A stretch of 64,000 nucleotides of DNA from Vombatus ursinus (GCF_900497805.2 NW_020954590.1:94077756-94141755), one strand, 5' to 3'. Counted from the first letter of the stretch, positions 32,301 to 43,410 are shown. Made by a program: numbers and translations. Notes: generated by a model not told the origin, from the sequence alone.

Positions 32301-32547
32301 TGATGTTTATGAGTTGCTACGGATGACAAAAAAAATTATCCTCTAATGGCCAACCTTCTAATTATGAACCCTGAGAAACTCAGCTTGGCTGGTTATGGGA
32401 GGACAGCCTGGATTCAGGCTCCTATTTGTTTTCTTATTTTATTTTAGTGTTGTCAGTGGATTTTGTCCTAATACCCCGGTCATTTCTGGACTTGGGCCCA
32501 TCTTCTCTCTGCCACTGCTGCCCAGTCTGCGACAATACCAACGATGA

Positions 32548-32588
32548 TGATGACAGCGACAGCAGCAGCAACAGCAGCAGCAACAGTT
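32548..32588. repeat. imperfect (CAG)n/(ACGATG) trinucleotide tract
   Basis: GATGATGATGACAGCGACAG followed by CAGCAGCAACAGCAGCAG. The minus-strand Cys-run frame across it is an artefact. Confidence 0.85.
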
Positions 32589-32589
32589 A

Positions 32590-34095
32590 AGCCAAATTAA
32601 CCGACATAGCTGCAGTGTCACACAGCATATTCCAACCCTATTCCATTCCCATAGTGCTCTGTCTCTTCAAGAAAAGGAGGAAAACACATTCCCTCATATC
32701 TTCCCAGTGGCCTAGATGGTTAATTATGATTATGTCACATCCAGATTCAGTTTATTTTTCATTGTATTTACTTTACTGTAGATATTATTGATTTTGTTTT
32801 CTTTCCGGGTCTATATTTGAAGCTTTTCAATTTTTTAGGAACTGCTAGAGTTTGCATCCAACTCACAGCCCACCATTGGGCTCACCTCTGCAGAAGGCAG
32901 TGGAGTAGGACTTCAGAGATGGGGCAAGAAAATGTGTCCCTGTGCCTTAGGACTCGGTCATCTTAGGTATCTTCCTGGAGATCCTGGCTCCCGTTGGATA
33001 TAAATTGGACCTTGGTTAAAAGGCTCTTCCCTTTCACTCTTTTATAAATCCCATTAATTCCTAAGTTCTGACTAAAGGACCCATCAGCCCTGAACCTTCT
33101 AGACTCCACGGATTCAGAGATCTGTAGCACCTGGCCCCTCCTCACCTTTTCCCTTCCTCAGTTGCTGACATTGGAATTGGAGGCTTTACTCAAGCATCTG
33201 CACCCTTTTTTCATTCTACTCCCTATTACCACACACTGCAAATACCAAGAATGTGTTTTTCAGGCTTTATTCACAAGATAAAAAGGTATTCCCAAGTTTA
33301 GAAATAATGTAAGAGGGTAAGATAATTAAGAGTACATATAAAAGAAAACTACTCAGTCTTAGATTGTTTCTTGACTAAACTTTATCACTGAATCCTCAAT
33401 TTAAGTTCCTCATGCCTATCTTTGTCTTCAAAATCCTCTTCTTGCCTGGGGACACAGATCATGACATCAGGCTTCTTTGTGGCCTGATCACCCAGAGAAT
33501 GTTTGTTTCTACTCCAAAATCACGTCTGCCTAGTTGTGATTTACCAACATTAGGCAATTTGGATTGAATTCATTCATCCATCCTACAATCCCAGGTTTAC
33601 TTTTTGTTACTCAGGAAGCCTCCCAGTTGTCTTTGAGACTCTATTCATCCTCTTACATAACCACTTAGCTAGCTTAATATTTTTCCTTTCTCCAAATGGG
33701 GGTAGATGACAGACAGAACTATCACATATACTTAATCTCATCACCCAGCAGAAAGAATAATTCAGCTGGGTGAGTGGTTCATCTCCAAAGTTCAAAAAAG
33801 ACAGTCCCCTTCATTACTGTATCATTCACTCCCTCATTCTTCTCAGAGCTCTTCTCCAGACTTTCCAGACCTTTTTCTCCCCGCTATTACCCAGAAGCCT
33901 TCACTGAGTAGAACACTTCATCCCTATCACCCTTTCCTCTGATTGGCCAGTTCTTTACAGAAAGTCCATTTTAAGGAATGTGCCCAGGCCAATCATATTT
34001 ACCCCTTCATTTTTCTCTGGGCTCAAACACTCTGTACCTACACTTTAATTACACACAGATCCTTCCATTCCCCTACCCTGTTTTAATTTCATGTT
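32590..34095. other. unassigned 1.5 kb, no gene seen
   Basis: Pyrimidine-leaning sequence, GC slightly above its surroundings at 32840-33200 and 33840-34000. No repeat, exon or motif identified; the two 60-codon frames are unremarkable. Confidence 0.4.
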
Positions 34096-34099
34096 TTAT

Positions 34100-34495
34100 T
34101 TGCCTTCCTCCATTAGAATATAGGGACAGCTAGGAGGCACAGTGTAGAGTACTGGGTCTGGAGTCAGGAAGACATCTTTCTGAGTTCAAATCCTGCCTCT
34201 GACCCTTAGTATCTGTGTGACCATGGGCAAGTCACTTAAGCCTGTTTGCCTCTATTTTCTCATCTATAAAATAAGCTAGAGAAGGAAATGGCAAACCACT
34301 CCAGTATCTTTGCCAAGAAAACCTCAAAAGGGTCATGAAGAGTCAGACATAACTAAAAAGTGACTAAATGACAACAATAATTAGAATATAGAGTTCTTGA
34401 AGACAGGGACGATCTTTGTTTCCATTTCTATTCTTAATACTTAGCATTGTCTGGCATATAGTAAGCTTTTTATAAATGCTTAATCACTTGAATTG
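34100..34495 (+). repeat. L2 LINE 3' end split by SINE
   Basis: TGCCTTCCTCCATTAGAATA at left. After the SINE it resumes with GAGTTCTTGAAGACAGGGAC and TGTCTGGCATATAGTAAGC. Confidence 0.75.
34124..34379 (+). mobile_element. tRNA-headed marsupial SINE, long form
   Basis: GGGACAGCTAGGAGGCACAG head, ACCACTCCAGTATCTTTGCC body, GACAACAATA tail. The 12-bp duplication ATTAGAATATAG is exact at 34112-34123 and 34380-34391. Confidence 0.93.
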
Positions 34496-34499
34496 TTAG

Positions 34500-34930
34500 A
34501 AAAATATAGTCTTATTCATGTGAGAAAAAATCATCTGTACAAGTACAGAATGGGCAAACCTAGTCCGATAGCAGCATATGGTATTTGTTGAACTATATGG
34601 CCTCTGAGGTCATTTCTAGGTGTCAGATTCTATCACTTTATGTGAAAAGAGCCGGGAAATTTTAGTGGACTGAAAACTCAATATGATTAAGCAGTGTGAC
34701 ATGGTAGACAAAAGAGGTAACTCATTCTTAGGCTAGATTAATAAAACAATAATATTCAAGGCAAGAGAGTTGTGAATATGGTCCATCCATGTGGTGCCAT
34801 ATTCAGATCATAGTCAACCAGTTTTGAATACCACATATAAGAATGTATAGTGATAAATCAGAGATTGTCCAGAGGAGAATTGTGACAGAAAGTGAAAACC
34901 ATGTCACATAAGAAATATAGAAGATAGTTA
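34500..34930 (+). repeat. CR1/L3 LINE remnant
   Basis: TTTTAGTGGACTGAAAACTC, AATATGATTAAGCAGTGTGA, TTGTCCAGAGGAGAATTGTG follow the CR1/L3 RT-end order seen at 4080-4290. Confidence 0.7.
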
Positions 34931-34935
34931 TAATA

Positions 34936-35225
34936 AGACAACTAGGTAGCACAGTGGATAGAGCACTGGACCTATAGTCAGGAAGTCTTGAGTTTAAATT
35001 TGACCCCCGACAGCTATGTGACCCCAGACAAGTTACTTAATTTCTTTTCACCTCAGTTTCCTCAATTGTAAAGTGGTAATAATGCTATCATCTACCTCCC
35101 AGGGTTATTGTGAGGATCAAATGAGATAATATTTATGAAGTGCTTAGCACAGTTCTTGGCACATACTGGGAGTTATATAAGTGCTGTTATTATTATTATT
35201 ATTATCATCATCATTATTAATATTG
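34936..35225 (+). mobile_element. SINE with tRNA head and MIR-like tail
   Basis: AACTAGGTAGCACAGTGGAT, then TGTGAGGATCAAATGAGATA, then AGTGCTTAGCACAG and a (TTA)n tail. The head is shared with the long-form SINE but the 3' half is MIR-like. Confidence 0.8.
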
Positions 35226-35229
35226 TAGA

Positions 35230-35870
35230 AGGGATAAGTTTTTCAGGCAGAGAATGAATTTATATGAATGCTGAGGTCTCTTACAACTGATTTTCTGAGA
35301 TACCTTCTCCAGAAGCAAGAAGTAAAGGATAGAATACAGCTGATTTTTTAATTCACAATTTTCACAGAGAAAATAAAATTTCTGTCTTCTTATTTCACAT
35401 AGAAGGAAAATACTCTTCAGATTTCAAAATGGGCCTCCTGATCTGCAATAAAGTTATCTGTCCTTTTGGCTCTATGTCACCAAAGCCCCTTCTAAAAGAG
35501 ACTTACTAATTATTATATTATGAGAGAAGAGGGAATTTTACTTCTAGTAACTCATCCAACCTACCTTGGGTGCCCATAATATACATAAAGGCAAATCTCT
35601 CCTTGTTGTTTCACACATACAAACTGACACAAGCTCACAGACTTGAAGCCTGAAAGAAATCTATTCAAGACCAGAAATTGCACCATGAGTAAAAACTGTA
35701 ATTTGTCAATGTGTCAAAATCATAATAAAAATGGAAAATATGACCCATAGTCAGATCCTGTATTTCTGGAAGCATAACTCTTTCGGATGCTTCCAACTGC
35801 CTCATATTACTTCCACTGAAACATTCTTTCTTCCAGCCAAAATGAACTGCCCTTGACTGTGTTCTGTGCT
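35230..35870. other. unassigned, no gene seen
   Basis: No recognised repeat. The 122-codon minus frame ending at 36033 is largely the antisense of the L2 to its right. Confidence 0.4.
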
Positions 35871-35871
35871 T

Positions 35872-36030
35872 TTCTTCTGCCACGCTCTTGTTTATACCAT
35901 TTCCTTTGCCTGGAATGCCCTTTATCCCACTCTCACTGGGCACAATTCCTACCCATCTTTTAAAATCCATCTCACATGTCACCTCCTTCAGGAAGTCTTC
36001 CCTGCCCTTCCTGTTGGCAATGACCTCCCC
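35872..36030 (+). repeat. L2 LINE 3' region
   Basis: TTTGCCTGGAATGCCCTTTA, then ATTCCTACCCATCTTTTAAA, then CACCTCCTTCAGGAAGTCTT. This is a well-preserved L2 segment. Its first 93 bases recur inside the L1 at 36891-36983. Confidence 0.85.
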
Positions 36031-36039
36031 CATGAAGAT

Positions 36040-36270
36040 CTATTAAAGGAAATAGGGACTAGATCTGTGATTTCATTAGAATTCTCAGATAAGCAAAATT
36101 TCTCTCCCAATACAGGTCAACACATTCTCTACAACTTTGAGTCTTTGATCGAGAATTGCTCAGAAGTGACTTACTTATAGTCACATTGCCAGTAAGTGTA
36201 AAAAGCAGGATTTTTCTCTCTCTGAAACCAGCTCTAAAGCTACCATGCCACAATGCCTCTCAAAGTCATG
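36040..36270 (+). repeat. CORE-SINE between L2 pieces
   Basis: CAATACAGGTCAACACATTC, then AGTGACTTACTTATAGTCAC, then GCTACCATGCCACAATGCCT. Confidence 0.65.
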
Positions 36271-36339
36271 CAGCACTTTATTTTACAACTTTCCAAAAAG
36301 TTTGCCATCTTTTCATGCTGTTGTTGTTATTTTAAAATC

Positions 36340-36480
36340 CATATATATGGGTCTTAACCACTGACTAGATTATAACTCCTTGAAGGTAGAGATTGAATCT
36401 TACCTAATTCTGTATCTAATCCAGCCTCTAGCACATTGCTTTGCCCACAGAAGATGTTTAATAAATGTTGATTGAATTGA
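36340..36480 (+). repeat. L2 LINE 3' tail
   Basis: GATTATAACTCCTTGAAGGT, then GTTTAATAAATGTTGATTGA. Probably the same L2 as 35872, separated by the SINE. Confidence 0.75.
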
Positions 36481-36710
36481 AAAGAAAATACATTAGAGTT
36501 ATGATTTTATTGAGCTTATTAAGAGTTAGAGGAAAAAAAATGTGTATTCCTTAAACTTGAGTCTGTCTACAAGGCCATGTGACATTTGGTAGGTTGATAG
36601 ATAAAGCATCTATTAACCATTTAGTATGTGCCAGCTGATGTATCTAGTACTGGGAATAGAAATACAAGCAAAAAGAAAGACAGAGCTTGCCCTCAAGGAG
36701 ATTATATTCT

Positions 36711-37460
36711 TTAAAAAAAATTTTAATTTATGAAATAAAACAAGCATTTCTATAACATAGTACAATAAAAGATGATTGTATAACTTGCTATTCCTTTCAA
36801 ATACACAACAAAATTATAATGTAAATTTCTCTTTTTTTCTTCTTCCCCCCCAAGGCTACCATTAAACATAAATAGGCATACACACACATCTTCTTCTGCC
36901 ATGCTCTTATTTATACCATTTCCTTTGCCTGGAATGCTCTTTATCCCACTCTCACTGGGCTCAATTCCTACCCATCTTTTAAAGCCCAAATATACATATT
37001 GATGTAAAATTATTCTATACATACTTTTATTTATCAGTCCTTTCTCTGGATGCAGATAGTGTTTTTCTTCATATTTCCTTTGTAGTTAATTTGGATATTT
37101 ATAATAGACAAAATAATTTATTCACTCAAAGTCACTCTTAAAACACTATTGCTGTTACTGCATACAATGTTCTCTTGGTTCTGCTCATTTCACTCTTCAT
37201 TATTTCATGCAAGTCTTTCCATGTTTTTTAAAAGCAGGGAGCTCATCATTTCTTATAACACAGTAGTATTCCATTACAATCATATACCACAACTTGTTCT
37301 GCCATCACCCAATTGATGGGCATCCCCACAGTTCTTTGCCACCAAAAGTGCCAGTTCTTTGCCACCAAAAAGAGAGCTGCTATAAATATTTTATAACATA
37401 TTGGTTCTTTTCCTTTTTCCCTAATCAACTTTGGAAATAGACCTAGTGGTGGTATGAGAT
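36711..37460 (-). mobile_element. 5'-truncated L1 carrying an L2 piece
   Basis: 3' UTR on the left (AAATAAAACAAGCATTTCTA), then ORF2 C-terminal antisense (CAACTTGTTCTGCCATCACC, AAGAGAGCTGCTATAAATAT). GATTATATTCT (36700-36710) and GATTACATTCT (37461-37471) are the duplicated target. A 93-bp L2 piece interrupts the 3' UTR, and a 19-bp CAGTTCTTTGCCACCAAAA unit is repeated at 37330-37370. Confidence 0.88.
36891..36983 (+). repeat. L2 segment copied inside L1 3' UTR
   Basis: Matches 35872-35964 at 89 of 93 bases with no gap, starting TTCTTCTGCC and ending ATCTTTTAAA. The flanks on both sides are L1 3' UTR. Confidence 0.9.
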
Positions 37461-37534
37461 GATTACATTCTAATGGGGGAAGACAAGACCTAAAAGAGCT
37501 GAAAAGGGAACTTGGGGCAAGGGAGGCATACCTG

Positions 37535-38045
37535 CTCTGGAGAAAAGCCAAGAATTAGTTTAGAAAATCATTTGTATGACTGTCATTGGCTTGATATAAA
37601 GTAAACATTTGCCTACATTATATGGTTAAAGGGACTTCACCATGTCCTGCCTTACTCAAATCAAAACATACCTTTTACCAGTTTACCATGAGACTGCCCT
37701 CCTTTACTACCTGGCCTGACATTTTCACAAGGAGAGCTATTCCTCCAGCTTATATTATCTATCCAAATCCATTACTAAAATGTACATGTTTCTTAGGAAG
37801 AAGGAAGGACCTTAATGCACATATGGGCATCTTGAGAACTTATATGGTGACAGTTGGTAGGGCTGCCTTCTCTTCTACCTTTCCTTATAATAACAACAAA
37901 GTAGATTAGTTTATCAAATTAGCCAGTCGTCACTTTAGAGGAAAGCAGAGCTTCTGAGGGATTGCTAGGGGTCAGTAAGTTTCAGAGAAAAAGTAGGAAG
38001 ATGGCATTATCAAGCCCCAATATCCTAGCAAGCAAACAAATAGCT
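37535..38045. other. unassigned, no gene seen
   Basis: The 95-codon frame 37622-37909 has no recognised motif. Confidence 0.4.
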
Positions 38046-38047
38046 TT

Positions 38048-38109
38048 AATTTAAAGACTTGTGATAAGAAGAAAGCCAAATTTAAAGACTTGTGATAAGA
38101 AGAAAGCCA
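38048..38109. repeat. perfect 31-bp tandem duplication
   Basis: Two identical copies, 38048-38078 and 38079-38109, each AATTTAAAGACTTGTGATAA followed by GAAGAAAGCCA. The second copy abuts the CR1/L3 remnant. Confidence 0.97.
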
Positions 38110-39110
38110 CCATCTTCCAAGGCAGCCCATTCTCCTTTTGGACAGCTCTTTTGTTAGCTCTATTGTTGTTGTTGTTGTTATTGTTTTCCCATTAATCATA
38201 CTTAAATTGGACTCTTTAGCAACTTCCCTCTGTTGCTTCTAGTTTTTGTTTGTTTGGATTTTTTCTCCAATATAACCAAAGTAGTCCCAGAACAAGTCTA
38301 ATCCCTTTTATAAAGAGCATTTCAGATACTTAAAAACAACTATCATGCTCTCCCCAGGTCTTCTGTTCTCTATGCTAAAACTCCCAATTCCTTAAGCCAA
38401 TTCTCATATGGTATGACCTCAAGATCTTCCACTATTCTGGTTTCCCTGTTCAGGACTCCCTAGTTGATCAATTAAGGTAGCTTGGTGGTGCACTGGATAA
38501 AATGATGGGCCTGGAGTCAGGAAGTCTTGAGTTCTGGACTAAGATACTTACTAGCTGTGGGACTGTGCATGAATCACTTAATCTAGTTTTCCTCAATTTC
38601 CTCATCTGTAAAATGATCTGGAGAAAGAAATGGCAAACCATTGCAGTATTTTTGCCAAGAAAACACCATATGAAGTCACAAAGAGTCAGACATGGCTGAA
38701 ACAGCTGAACAGCAACAGCTTATCAACAGACTTTCCTAAAATGTAGCATTCAGAATGGAATGAGATACTCTGGATGGGATCTGATCTGGGCAGAGTACAG
38801 GGAGATGGTCATTCTTCCCCTTCCCTTATTCCTGAGAGGTATAATTTTCTTACTGTAGGCTGACCGTTCTCATTTTTCGGCTGCCGTATTATACTATGGA
38901 TTCACATTGAGTGGCACTAAACAGTTACCTAAAACTTCAGGTCTTTATCAGATAAATTGCTGTCCGGTCCCACTCTTTCTTGTATTTGTGAAGTTGGACT
39001 TCTGAACTCAAGTGTAGACCTTTACGTTTGTTCCTATTAAATCAAACCTCTGTATAGATTCAGTCCAACTTTCTAGCCCATCAAGATCTTTTACATACTG
39101 ATTTCCCATA
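38107..39110 (-). repeat. CR1/L3 LINE remnant split by SINE
   Basis: CCAAGGCAGCCCATTCTCCT, AACTATCATGCTCTCCCCAG, TCTGATCTGGGCAGAGTACA, GAACTCAAGTGTAGACC. The blocks run in antisense CR1/L3 order on both sides of the SINE. Confidence 0.7.
38475..38719 (+). mobile_element. tRNA-headed SINE in CR1/L3
   Basis: AAGGTAGCTTGGTGGTGCAC head, AAATGGCAAACCATTGCAGT body, AACAGCAACAGC tail. The duplicated target is not clear. Confidence 0.8.
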
Positions 39111-39266
39111 GCCATAACTAGTGCAGTGAGTCGGGAGTTTTGCTCCATGTACTGACATGATGGAGTAAGAGGAGCACTTCCTCCATTCCATGTTCTAAAG
39201 ACTGTTAGCCCTTCACAAGCCTACACCTTATGGGGATTGTGGGAGAAAGGGACCTAAGGAGGGAGG

Positions 39267-39267
<1 letters not shown>

Positions 39268-39315
<48 letters not shown>
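39268..39315. repeat. (GA)n microsatellite
   Basis: About 24 GA units preceded by a purine-only GGAGGGAGGGGGA run. Confidence 0.95.
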
Positions 39316-39318
<3 letters not shown>

Positions 39319-39319
39319 T

Positions 39320-40190
39320 AGGCTATGGACCAGCTTGTAAAGGTTATATATGGGGGGAGGGGGTGGTAAGAGAAGGAAAATGACCCTTCTCTTAGATTGA
39401 CTACACACCTGACCAAATTGACTTGTGCATTCACCACTAAGCCTCTTACTCTAGCAATTATTTTTGCCTCACGGTGAAAAAATCCCAGTTCTAACTCTGG
39501 CTTTGCATTTTGGCCTATGTTTGGCCTTAGATATAAAGTAAAACTGTGATAAATGTATTTACATACCTCACAGTACTCCCTGGAGAATCATTATAGTCAG
39601 AAATGTATGCCCATGAGTAATGCCAGAAGGTGATAGGGCCAGGGCTTATTGCAGTGGGTTCAGGGCATTGTTGTATTGCATGGCATTATAGAGGTTTACT
39701 GACACCCCCCCCCCCCCATTCTCAGAATGTCCTGAAATACATGTCCATAGATAACTCTCTAGGCTAAGGAGGGGTGGGTCTTGGACTCTATATATGGCAA
39801 ATCCACCATCCTGCTGGAAGATGAAAAACATATGACTCAATACTTGTAAAAGGGTGGGTCTTTCTCTCCATCTTTCCATGTCTTCAACCTGTGGAACAAA
39901 ACAAATCCCCGCCAAATAAGTGTCAGAAGTGTTGCCTCGGATAAAGATGTCCTGATGGAATCCCCTCTTCTATAATTGACTTTCCAGGTGCCTAGAGAAC
40001 TTAAAAATTGGGGGGAAGTTTAGTCCATATTGAATCTCTCTTCCCACCTCACCCTCATGTAATAATCTCTTCTATTACTTCCTTAGTAGGTAGATCCAAA
40101 CTTTGGTTTATATTCAGCTTTTCCATCATGTAAACTTCAAAATAGATAGCCTTGCAACTAAATAAATATTAACCTCTTATATGTTATTAG
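39320..40190. other. unassigned with a C tract
   Basis: About 14 C in a row at 39704-39717. No gene or repeat family identified. Confidence 0.4.
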
Positions 40191-40194
40191 AAGA

Positions 40195-40440
40195 AGTAAA
40201 GTATAAAGAAAAGAGCACTAGATTATAAGTCAGAAAACCTAGGCATGAGTCTCAGCTCTCTGAAAAATCATTAGCTGTGTGACGATAGGGAAATCACTTG
40301 ACCCATCTGAGACTCATCTAACTCATCTATAAGGTAGGTGTAATACTTCTATGACTCCTCCCATGGTGTTATTGTGAAGATCAAATAATATAATACTGTA
40401 TAAATCACTCCATAAACATAAAATGTTGTAGAAATGTGAA
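40195..40440 (+). repeat. MIR-type CORE-SINE
   Basis: AAAGAGCACTAGATTATAAG, then TAGCTGTGTGACGATAGGGA, then TTATTGTGAAGATCAAATAA. Confidence 0.7.
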
Positions 40441-40444
40441 CTGT

Positions 40445-40700
40445 TAAACTCAACAAATAGTAATTAGGTGCCATTGAATACTGAGTACCAAGCTACGGGC
40501 TAGAGGAGATACAGTGTTTGGAGAAAATATGGTCCCTGTCCTTATGGTCTAGTAATGGAGTACGGTATGTAAACAAACAGCTATAACATACCATAACTTA
40601 TAAGAAGAGCATTAAAGTGCTGCATGAGGTTGAATAATGAAACATTACTGACAAGGAACCAGAAAAAACTTCATAGAGGAAGTGGTAACTGATTTGGATG
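40445..40700 (+). repeat. ancient interspersed repeat (GCACTGTGCTAAGC family)
   Basis: ACTGAGTACCAAGCTACGGG, then CCCTGTCCTTATGGTCTAGT, then an AACTTCATAGAGGAAGTGGT block. Confidence 0.55.
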
Positions 40701-40864
40701 TAAGTACTACTACAATGCCTACTCAAGTTATGGAAGCAACGCTGGTTTCTTGAAGGCTATGCCAACAGTCTGGTTATGCCAAGTAGGTTTTGAGGGCCAT
40801 CTCAACGACAGCCTATGCCTGCCCTCTGAGGCCAAGTACAGAGAAGACCATCACCAGAAGGTTG

Positions 40865-40985
40865 ATAGAATGTAAGCAACTTGAGGGCAAGGGCTATCAC
40901 TTTTGTTTTTGTCTTTGTATACCAGTGTTTAGTATAGTGCATATAGTAGGTGCTAAATAAATGTTTGTCAAATTAGTAAGCACTA
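40865..40985 (+). repeat. L2 LINE 3' end
   Basis: TAGAATGTAAGCAACTTGAG, then GTGCATATAGTAGGTGC, then AAATAAATGTTTGTCAAATT. Confidence 0.8.
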
Positions 40986-41110
40986 ACCAAAAGTGAAATT
41001 GACTATCTCAAAAGAAGACAGTTACTAATACCAGTCATTTCAGAATCAGTTGTATGTGGGTAATCAGATCGTTGACTCGTCAGAACAATGGACAAAACAG
41101 ATTTTTGTTT

Positions 41111-41341
41111 GTTTAATCATTTTAGTGGTGTCTGATTCTAGGTGAACACATTTGGGGTCTTCTTGGCAAAGGTACTGAAGTGGTTTGGCATTTCCTTCTC
41201 CAGCTCATTTTACAGATGAGGAATTGAGGCAAACAGAGTTAAATGAATTGCCCAAGGTCACAAGGCTGGATTTGAACTAAGCGAGAAGAGTCTTCCTGAC
41301 TCTAGGCCCAGCACTCAATCCACCAGGCCACCTAGCTGCCC
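41111..41341 (-). mobile_element. tRNA-headed SINE, long form
   Basis: Antisense: GTGGTTTGGCATTTCCTTCT, then AACTGAGGC-like AATTGAGGCAAACAG, ending CACCAGGCCACCTAGCTGCC. Confidence 0.85.
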
Positions 41342-41379
41342 TTAATTTAACCCCTACAAACCAGTATTTCATGTTGTCT

Positions 41380-41530
41380 CCTCATTAGAATGTGAGCTCC
41401 TTGATAGAAGGATTATGTTATTTTTGGCTTTGTTTGATTTGCTTTTCTTTGTATCCTTATCACTTAGCACAGTGCCTGGCATATAGTATGCACTTATTAA
41501 TGGTTGTGGACTGACTGACTGACAGACTGA
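41380..41530 (+). repeat. L2 LINE 3' end
   Basis: TTAGAATGTGAGCTCCTTGA, then AGCACAGTGCCTGGCATATA, ending in short GACT units. Confidence 0.8.
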
Positions 41531-41534
41531 TGGG

Positions 41535-41945
41535 AGCAAAACCACACAGAAATCACTTCAAGTAGCAAAAGATTTATCTTGCAAAACAGAAAAAAAAATT
41601 ACATCCACGGGTCATGTGGTTTAATTGTCAAGTTCATATGCAAATCATTATGGAGGGTGAAAAATTATAAAACAGCATGTTCTAACAAAAACTGAAAAGG
41701 CATAAGAGGAAAACAGTTTTCAAAGAGATTGATGTAAGATGAGGCTGTTAGTTCTTCTAGAGATCACTTAGACATGAAACTAGAAATAAGACAATTAATA
41801 GATGTTCTTCAAGTTTTACAATGATCTACTGTCAGAGCAAGAACCCTGTTTGTATTCTACCACTTTGGCACCCAATATATACAATATGAGAAAGCTGAGT
41901 GGCTCTTGAAATAATGAAATACGGAAAGCGGTTTATCTGAAGAAA
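41535..41945. other. unassigned before Tigger-like element
   Basis: No recognised repeat or exon. Confidence 0.4.
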
Positions 41946-41947
41946 TA

Positions 41948-42546
41948 CAATCATCCCTTGACATTCACAGGTTTAACATTAATGAGTTTTGGTTATTCCT
42001 GGGTTGGACATTGATAATTAAATGGGAGTTTTTGGAGATTTGTGGAGTACCATGGAAAATTGCAGACAATGTGCATATAAAAATAGTATGTCATAAATGT
42101 ATTAAGCTGAATATTATTAATCTATTTTTATTACTTATTGTCATAAGTATACTAACAAATTTATTATAAACAGTTAAATTTTATTAAAAGTTTCAGTACT
42201 CTAAAGAGCTATGTACTCTCTTTGGGAACACCTCCTCTTTGTCTCTCTATCATCCAGATCTGATCATGTGGGTCTCTCCAGCAGCGATCTTTGTTTCTTG
42301 AGCTTTTTTTAGGAGAAGGAAATCAAAGGACCCTCTGAATAGTATGGGAGATACTAATCTCTTTCAATTAGAAACTGCAGCATTTTTGTGGGTGTAGTGT
42401 GTTGTCTTACTTGGTTAGTGTATTAAATAAATATGACCAGAAGTATTAAAAATAAATATTTGGGGTAGAGCCTAGAGCTATTTGTGGTTTTCCACATTCT
42501 TGGGGGTCTTGCACCCCTAACCCCTGTGAATGTTGAGGGACAACCA
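41948..42546. mobile_element. Tigger-like non-autonomous DNA transposon
   Basis: Terminal inverted repeats: CAATCATCCCTTGACATTCA at left and the complement of TGGTTGTCCCTCAACATTCA at right, so the outer 20 bases agree at 15 or more positions. Both ends are flanked by TA (41946-41947, 42547-42548), the mariner-superfamily target. The 599-bp length leaves no room for a transposase, so it is a deletion derivative. The internal right end reads CACCCCTAACCCCTGTGAAT, typical of Tigger ends. Confidence 0.8.
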
Positions 42547-42634
42547 TAAAAACAGAGAAAATCCATGATAGAGTTTGCCCAGTCTTAAAGATATTTAAGA
42601 ACCAATTTTAAGATAGAGAAATGGAGCAATAACT

Positions 42635-42840
42635 ATAATAATTCATATTTATACAACCCTTTAAGGATTATAAGTTTTTCTCCCTCATGACAAACTGATA
42701 AAGTAGATAGTATAAATCCTCATTTTTGCAGATGAAGAAACCAGATCTCAGGGAGGTGGAGTGATTTGCCCTAGGAGAGGAGACAGGAATTAAACCCAGA
42801 TCTTCTCACCGTGAATCATTCCTCTATATCAGGCTTCTAA
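42635..42840 (-). repeat. MIR-type CORE-SINE
   Basis: TTCATATTTATACAACCCTT, then TTTTTGCAGATGAAGAAACC, then AATTAAACCCAGATCTTCTC. Confidence 0.7.
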
Positions 42841-42857
42841 AAGGTCAAGGATGATAA

Positions 42858-42944
42858 AAGAGAGGAAGGAAGGAAGGAAAGAAGCAAAGAAGGAAGGAAG
42901 GAAGAAAGAAAGGAAAGAAAGAAGGGTGGAGAGAGAGAGAGAGC
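42858..42944. repeat. (GGAA)n/(GA)n tract
   Basis: GGAAGGAAGGAAAGAAGCAA type units passing into GAGAGAGAGA. Confidence 0.93.
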
Positions 42945-43165
42945 AAGATTACATCAGCATCTCTTGACTCATAGGCCCACTTTCTCATTTCTATGAAATC
43001 TCTATGATACAGAATTGTAGCTCTGGTTTTACACAGCTTGGTGAAAACTCTAGGGCACTTCACAAAAGGTTTTTCTCTGCCTTTTTTGAGTCCACTTAGG
43101 GTTTCCCCTTGAAAAATAAAAATTTGATTTGTAGTGTCCTCCACCCATCCTCCTCCGCACACCTA

Positions 43166-43410
43166 GAAGCAGTTGGGTAGCACATTGTGCTCGACCTGGA
43201 GTCAGGAAAACATGATTAGAAATCTAACTTCAATCACTGCCATCCTGGGCATGTCACTTAACCGCTGTCTACCTCAGTTTCCTTATCTGTAAAATGGGAT
43301 AATAATAGCATCTACTTCTCAGAATCTTTGTGAGTATCAAATGTGATAATATTTATAAAGCACTGAACACAGTGACTAGAAGACAACAAGTGCTTAATAA
43401 ATATTTATTC
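43166..43410 (+). mobile_element. SINE with tRNA head and MIR-like tail
   Basis: GCAGTTGGGTAGCACATTGT head, GGATAATAATAGCATCTACT middle, then AAGTGCTTAATAAATATTTA. Confidence 0.75.

Larger units (their letters stand above)
36595..37530 (+). repeat. ancient repeat (GCACTGTGCTAAGC family) split by L1
   Basis: Left part to 36710 ends GCCCTCAAGGAGATTATATT. Right part from 37472 continues AATGGGGGAAGACAAGACC. Confidence 0.7.

Noticed and set aside
32439-32621. Cys-run open frame
   Set aside because: Product of a CAG/ACG trinucleotide tract read on the minus strand.
35665-36033. 122-codon minus-strand frame with a near copy at 36750-37022
   Set aside because: The shared peptide (GFKRWVGI, IPGKGNGINKS) is the antisense translation of the duplicated L2 segment.
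39205-39408. Ser-Leu repeat open frame
   Set aside because: Direct translation of the GA microsatellite.
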